The translations under genes were made by a program, and so were the position numbers. This document shows positions 60,011-64,000 of a stretch of DNA of 64,000 nucleotides, one piece after another (positions within the stretch are counted from its first letter, which is position 1; each line of letters begins with the position of its first letter). The stretch is from Bog-756 sp963696495 (GTDB lineage Bacteria; Actinomycetota; Acidimicrobiia; Acidimicrobiales; RAAP-2), in contig CAVOKJ010000003.1 of assembly GCA_963696495.1 (NCBI GenBank), positions 248,001 through 312,000 of the forward strand, given 5' to 3'. The notes beneath the pieces are model-generated. The model ran no database searches. It was given only the letters and a program-made list of their open reading frames with translations, and was not told the origin of the DNA.

Positions 60011-60909
60011 ATGCTGTTGGAAGGACGAGTAGCGGTGGTGACGGGCGCCGGACGCGGCATCGGCCGCGAGTTCGCACTGGCCCTGGCCCGGGAGGGCGCA
60101 GCCGTGGTGGTCAACGACATCGGCGTGGGACTCCGTGGGGACGAGACCGGGGAAGACCCGGCGGCCGACGTCTGCGCGGAGATCGAGGCGATGGGGGGCG
60201 AGCCGCCCCGGCCCACGACTCGGTGGCCGACTACGACGCCGCCGGCCGTATCGTGGCGACCGCCCTCGACCGGTTCGGGCGCATCGACATCCTCGTCAAC
60301 AACGCCGGCATCGTCCGGGACCGCACCCTGGTGAAGATGGGGCCGGACGACTTCGACGCGGTGATCGCCACCCACCTGAAGGGGGCGTTCAACTGCACCC
60401 GCCACGCCGTCGCCCCGATGAAGGAGGCCGGCTACGGCCGCATCATCAACATCACCTCCTCGGCCGGGCTGCGGGGCAACTTCGGCCAGACGAACTACGC
60501 GGCGGCCAAGGCCGGGCTGATGGGCATGACCTTCGTGTGGGCCCTGGAACTCGGCCGGTCCGGGATCACCGTCAACGCCATGGCACCGGCCGGCGCCACC
60601 AGGATGACCGCCTCCCTCTACGCCGAGGGCGAGGAGCCCCCCGCCACCCTCGACCCGGCGCTGAACGCCCCCATCGTCGTCTACCTCGCCTCGGAGCGGG
60701 CCGCCGGGGTGAACGGCCAGCTGTTCGGCCGCTCCGACTGGGCCTACACGTTGTTCCAGCACCCCAAGCAGATCGCCTGGATGCACCGCGATGGCGGCTG
60801 GGACGTCGAGACGCTGGCCGATCAGTTCGACTCCATGCTGGGCCAGCACCTCCAGCAGGTCGGCATGGTGATGCCCGGTGGTCTGAGCCAGGACTCGGCC
60901 CGGTCGTAG
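60011..60909 (+). pseudogene. Short-chain dehydrogenase/reductase with a frameshift
   Basis: Two overlapping frames together give one full SDR. The first (from ATG 60011, GGAG five bases upstream) has VVTGAGRGIGREF and VVVNDIGVG up to EIEAMGGE; the second carries on with AHDSVADYDAAGRI, ILVNNAGIVRDRTL, INITSSAG and the catalytic YAAAK in GQTNYAAAKAGLMG. The change of frame falls at about 60202, where one base appears to be missing: adding a G after the codon GAG gives E-A-A-P-A-H-D and restores the frame. The rebuilt protein has about 300 residues and a long C-terminus. Either a real loss of function or a sequencing error in a G/C run. It would oxidise a hydroxyacyl-CoA. Frame switch by slippage is unlikely. 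Confidence 0.75.
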
Positions 60910-60916
60910 GGGGCGA

Positions 60917-60934
60917 GTCGACGGGCCGGTCGAC
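60917..60934. terminator. Hairpin between convergent SDR and thiolase genes
   Basis: GTCGAC / GTCGAC, 6-bp arms with a 6-base loop, eight bases after the SDR stop and five bases before the thiolase stop on the minus strand. No T-run. Confidence 0.3.
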
Positions 60935-60938
60935 GGGG

Positions 60939-62144
60939 TCAGGCCGAGGGTTCCGAGCCCACCACACTGACGAAGCTCACGCACTCGCCCGGCCCGCCTC
61001 CGAGGTTGTGCGTCAGGCCCAGCGTCCGACCACCCTCGGTGACGCTCCGGATCTGCCGGTCCTCGGGAGCCTGACGGCGCAGCTGCAGCCAGCACTCGAA
61101 CATCATGCGGAGCCCCGAGGCACCGATCGGATGTCCGAAGCTCTTCAGGCCGCCGTCGGGGTTGACGGGCAACTCGCCGTCGAGATCGAAGGTTCCGGCC
61201 AGCACCTCCTTCCACCCGGTCCCCCGCTCGGCGAAGCCGAGGTCCTCCATCAGCACGAGCTCGGTGGGCGTGAAGCAGTCGTGGACCTCGGCCATGGCCA
61301 GCTGGGATCGTGGGTCGGTGACGCCGGCCTGGCGGTAGGCGTCCGCCGCCGAGCGGACCACCTCCTCGAAGGTGGTGTAGTCGTAGTCCGGATCGATCGG
61401 GCCGGCCGCCGGTCCGGCCACGAAGCTCAGCCCCTTCACGTACAACGGCGAGTCGGTGTACCGGTGGGCATCCTCGGCCCGACAGATCACCGCGGCAGCG
61501 GAGCCGTCGGCCACCCCGCTGCAGTCGAAGACGCCGAGTTCGCCGGCCACGCGAGGCGACTTGGAGATGGTCTCGAGCGAGACCTCCTTGCGGAACTGCG
61601 CCCGGGGGTTGCGGGCCCCGTTGTAGTGATTCTTCCAGGCGATCCTGGTCAGGACCTCCTTCAGCTCCTCGGGGTCGACGCCGTACTTGTGGGCGTACGA
61701 CGGAGCGAGGAACGAGAAGGCCGCCGGCGAGGTCAGCGACGTACCCGTCCCGTCACCCACCTGGTGGATGCCGGTCAACCCCGAGAAGCCCGAGTCCTTC
61801 AGCTTCTCCACCCCGATGGCCATGGCCAGGTCGTAGGCGCCGGAAGCCACGGCGTAGCTGGCGTTCCGCAGGGCCTCGGAACCCGTTGCGCAGAAGTTCT
61901 CGACGCGGCTCACCGGCCGGTAGTCGATCTTGAGCGGGCGGGAGAAGGTGAGCCCGCTGTTCCCCGACCCGAGCGTCCCGAGCCAGAAGGCGTCGATGTC
62001 GTCGAGGGCGACCCCGGCGGAGGCGATGGCATCCTTGGTCGCATCCACCAGCAGGTCGTCGGCGCCCTTGTCCCACAGCTCGCCGAACGGGGTGCAGCCC
62101 ATCCCCACGATCGCCACCCTGTCGCGGATTCCGTTGCTCGCCAC
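60939..62144 (-). CDS. Thiolase (acetyl-CoA acetyltransferase family, SCP2-like)
   Basis: A 401-residue thiolase-fold enzyme. The nucleophile is likely Cys85 in RVENFCATGSEALRNA; the other active-site elements are AEVHDCFTPTELVLME, SFGHPIGASGLRM with the His, and LGGGPGECVSFVSV. It cleaves or condenses beta-ketoacyl-CoA. GTG 62144 follows the HMG-CoA-synthase-like/DUF35 gene by two bases and has GGAGG eight bases upstream. It probably uses that upstream protein as partner or acts on its product. This is the only thiolase-fold protein in the island that keeps the nucleophilic cysteine. Confidence 0.9.
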   Translation of the reverse strand: MASNGIRDRVAIVGMGCTPFGELWDKGADDLLVDATKDAIASAGVALDDIDAFWLGTLGSGNSGLTFSRPLKIDYRPVSRVENFCATGSEALRNASYAVASGAYDLAMAIGVEKLKDSGFSGLTGIHQVGDGTGTSLTSPAAFSFLAPSYAHKYGVDPEELKEVLTRIAWKNHYNGARNPRAQFRKEVSLETISKSPRVAGELGVFDCSGVADGSAAAVICRAEDAHRYTDSPLYVKGLSFVAGPAAGPIDPDYDYTTFEEVVRSAADAYRQAGVTDPRSQLAMAEVHDCFTPTELVLMEDLGFAERGTGWKEVLAGTFDLDGELPVNPDGGLKSFGHPIGASGLRMMFECWLQLRRQAPEDRQIRSVTEGGRTLGLTHNLGGGPGECVSFVSVVGSEPSA

Positions 62145-62146
62145 AG

Positions 62147-63664
62147 CTATGCCTCCTTGCCCTGACGGGGCGTCGTCGCGCCGCCCTCACTGTCGGCCTC
62201 CATTGTTGCATCGTTGGCCCCGTCACCCCCGTCCGGGGCCGTGCCGATCGGGCGGGCCTTCCAGAAGTAGTTGTGCATCCCGTCGGCCGAGTAGAGCCGG
62301 CGGAAGGTCATCTGCACCCGGGTGCCGATCCTCACCGCCGCCGGGTCGCAGTCGGTCAGCTCGCACCGGAACCGGCCGCCACCGTCGAAGTCGACCACGA
62401 CGCCGACGGTGGGAGGGGCGAGGCTGTAGGCCAGGTAGTCGATGGTGAACGTGGCGACCGTCCCCTCCACATCGGCCAGCCGGTCCGGCTCCATCTGGTC
62501 CACCGACTTGCACCGGAGGCACACCCTGGTCGGGGGCAGGTGCCGGAAGCCGCACACCAGGCAGCGGCTGGCTTCGAAGCCGTACTTCCAGCCCTCGGTC
62601 CGGAGCATGTTCGGCGCCCCCGGCCGACTGGGCTCGGGCCGGCGGGGCGGCTCCCGGTGGAGCTGGTCGCGCCACGTGAGGAAGGAGGCGTAGGAGAGGT
62701 CGGAGCGGCCGGCGTCAGCCTGCTCGGCGACGGAGCCCAGGCCGGCCTGGCGCCGGGCCAGCTGGACGGCAGGCAGCGCGTCGGTGGTCCGCCACACCAG
62801 GGCGTCGGCCCCGTCGGCCAGCTGCAGGGTCACCACGACCTGGCCCGGGGTGGCCCGTTCGAGCACGTCGGCGAGCGCCACGCCCAACTGCGCCGCCCCC
62901 AGATTGCCGATCGACGCCGATCGGTCGGGGGCCACGGCGTCGGAGCGGACACCCAACGACGCGGTGGTGGCCCGGGTGGCCCTGGCGTGCAGGCCGGCCA
63001 CCACGAGATGGTCGACGTCGTCGACGCCGATCCCCGCAGACTTGAGGGCGTCGGCGAACGCGGCCCGGGCCAGCGGAACGTAGGCCTGCTCGCCGAAGCG
63101 CTCCTCCCACTGATGGGAGCTCGACTCCCCCGGCACCCGCCAGCGGTCGAGGAACTCGTCACTGGCCGAGGCCCGTCCGATCAGCTCGGCCACCGCTCCC
63201 TCGGCGACGCAGCCGAACGCCACCCCACCGTCGCCCGAGTCGCGCTCGTCGGCCCCGCCGGCGAGCCCGGTCCGCACCTCGGCGATGACGGCCAGGGTCG
63301 GGGCGCGGTCGGCGAGTCCCACCGCCGCGCTGAGCGCACCCGCCGCCGAGCGCACCGATCCGACCATGTCGAAGGCGGCCACCCGCTGGGGCAGGCCGAG
63401 GGCGGCGTGGATCGTGGTGGCGTTGGTCTTGTCCTGGTAGGAGGGCTCGGGCGTCGAGAAGAGGAGCAGCTCGGGCGGAGGCCCGGCGGGGAGCGCCAGC
63501 GCCCGACGACCTGCTTCCACGCCCAGGGTGGTGGTGTCCTCGTCGTAGGAGGCGACCGTTCTCGCGCCGCGCCCGGACGGGCCTCCGAGCGCGGCACCGA
63601 TCGCCTTGCGCTCGAGTCGCCAGAACGGCAGGTAGACGCCCCATGAGCCGATTCCCGATGTCAT
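62147..63664 (-). CDS. HMG-CoA-synthase-like (KAS III fold) / DUF35 fusion protein
   Basis: A 505-residue protein. Residues about 1-330 have a thiolase fold of the HMG-CoA synthase/KAS III branch (ITSWGVYLP-like SGIGSWGVYLPFWR, LGVEAGRRAL, VVAGLHARATR). The cysteine of the usual D-x-x-x-x-C site is absent: the segment is FDMVGSVRSAAGAL. Residues about 365-480 are a DUF35 module with four ribbon cysteines (C368, C371, C382, C385) and an OB fold. Fusion of both parts in one chain mimics the separate DUF35/Ltp2-type complex. It precedes the cysteine-bearing thiolase with a two-base gap. The reaction is unknown; aldol or retro-aldol chemistry is possible. ATG at 63664. Confidence 0.82.
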   Translation of the reverse strand: MTSGIGSWGVYLPFWRLERKAIGAALGGPSGRGARTVASYDEDTTTLGVEAGRRALALPAGPPPELLLFSTPEPSYQDKTNATTIHAALGLPQRVAAFDMVGSVRSAAGALSAAVGLADRAPTLAVIAEVRTGLAGGADERDSGDGGVAFGCVAEGAVAELIGRASASDEFLDRWRVPGESSSHQWEERFGEQAYVPLARAAFADALKSAGIGVDDVDHLVVAGLHARATRATTASLGVRSDAVAPDRSASIGNLGAAQLGVALADVLERATPGQVVVTLQLADGADALVWRTTDALPAVQLARRQAGLGSVAEQADAGRSDLSYASFLTWRDQLHREPPRRPEPSRPGAPNMLRTEGWKYGFEASRCLVCGFRHLPPTRVCLRCKSVDQMEPDRLADVEGTVATFTIDYLAYSLAPPTVGVVVDFDGGGRFRCELTDCDPAAVRIGTRVQMTFRRLYSADGMHNYFWKARPIGTAPDGGDGANDATMEADSEGGATTPRQGKEA

Positions 63665-63823
63665 CCGTTCACCCTTCCCGGTGCCCGCGCCGCGGGCCCC
63701 GCTGTCGTCGGCGCCGGCACGGGCTGCGCCGGCCGGTCACCGCTGTCCCCGATGGTACGGGCGGCGACCTCCGGGCCGCCGGTCCGTCGCCTACGGGATT
63801 GCGCCCGGAGACCGCCGCATCCC

Positions 63824-64000
63824 TCAGAAATTGGACCGTCCGCCAGTCGAGGGTCGCTGGGCATCGGAGAACGCCCGGACCATGTTGTCCTGGACGAAGG
63901 ATCCGACGAGGCGCCCGTCCACGGTGAAGATGTTCGCCCGACCGTAGGTGCGACCGCGGCCGGCGTAGGGACTCTCGTGGGCCAGGAGGTGCCACTCGCC
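63824..64000 (-). CDS. Acyl-CoA thioesterase II (TesB-like), C-terminal part only
   Basis: The window ends inside this gene; only the last 58 residues and the stop are visible. They read as the end of the second hotdog of a TesB-type thioesterase: WHLLAHESPYAGRGRTYGRA, IFTVDGRLVGSFVQDNMVR. TesB frees fatty acids from acyl-CoA. It lies 159 bases upstream of the HMG-CoA-synthase-like gene on the same strand and may be part of the same transcript. N-terminal two-thirds are missing because of the window edge. Confidence 0.8.
   Translation of the reverse strand, partial: GEWHLLAHESPYAGRGRTYGRANIFTVDGRLVGSFVQDNMVRAFSDAQRPSTGGRSNF

Overview
The window is a 64-kb stretch of very GC-rich, densely packed bacterial DNA with many GTG starts and 1-4 base start/stop overlaps. 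Ergothioneine genes (egtB, egtD), carD, clpC, a SigR/RsrA pair, disA-radA, a DUF2342 metalloprotease, an F420-type (LLM) enzyme and many acyl-CoA dehydrogenases point to Actinomycetota. The gene order partly matches mycobacteria. A deep branch such as Acidimicrobiia fits the lipid-degradation gene content, but the class is my inference. I see no tRNA, rRNA, CRISPR array, insertion sequence or prophage gene.

Left part (1-29.6 kb), mostly housekeeping. Truncated egtB and egtD are followed by an FAD/NAD(P) oxidoreductase and a DUF427 protein. A minus-strand run carD-ispD-ispF-rlmB follows, then disA-radA, clpC and a divergent long-chain polyprenyl synthase. A secreted basic protein, an SRPBCC protein and a type I sulfatase come next. 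From 28.6 kb down to 16.5 kb runs a minus-strand cofactor array: sigR-rsrA, DUF2342 protease-tilS-hpt-folE-folP, a phosphatase-like protein without its catalytic cysteine, folB-folK-DUF2520-panC-nadB-nadC-coaX. Most neighbours there overlap by 1-4 bases. It makes folate, pantothenate/CoA and NAD precursors, modified tRNA-Ile and purine nucleotides.

Right part (29.6-64 kb), an accessory acyl-CoA catabolism island. It holds seven acyl-CoA dehydrogenases (two adjacent pairs that look like heteromeric alpha/beta enzymes), four acyl-CoA synthetases, two crotonase-fold proteins, three thiolase-fold proteins and two DUF35 modules (one free, one fused). It also has a cytochrome P450, a 3Fe-4S ferredoxin, an LLM oxidoreductase, a nitroreductase, a hotdog and a TesB thioesterase, an amidohydrolase, a TetR regulator, a fused CoA-transferase, an alpha/beta hydrolase and a frameshifted SDR. 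The parts resemble actinobacterial steroid side-chain degradation (ChsE-type dehydrogenases, Ltp2/DUF35 aldolase, IpdAB-like transferase), but no steroid ring-cleavage gene is present. The substrate is therefore unknown; a branched or cyclic isoprenoid-like acid is a reasonable guess.

The most unusual items are the catalytically dead phosphatase-like protein inside the folate operon, the two cysteine-less thiolase-fold proteins tied to DUF35 modules, a probable CTG start for ispD, a hairpin built from two convergent stop codons, and several short tandem-repeat arrays between genes.
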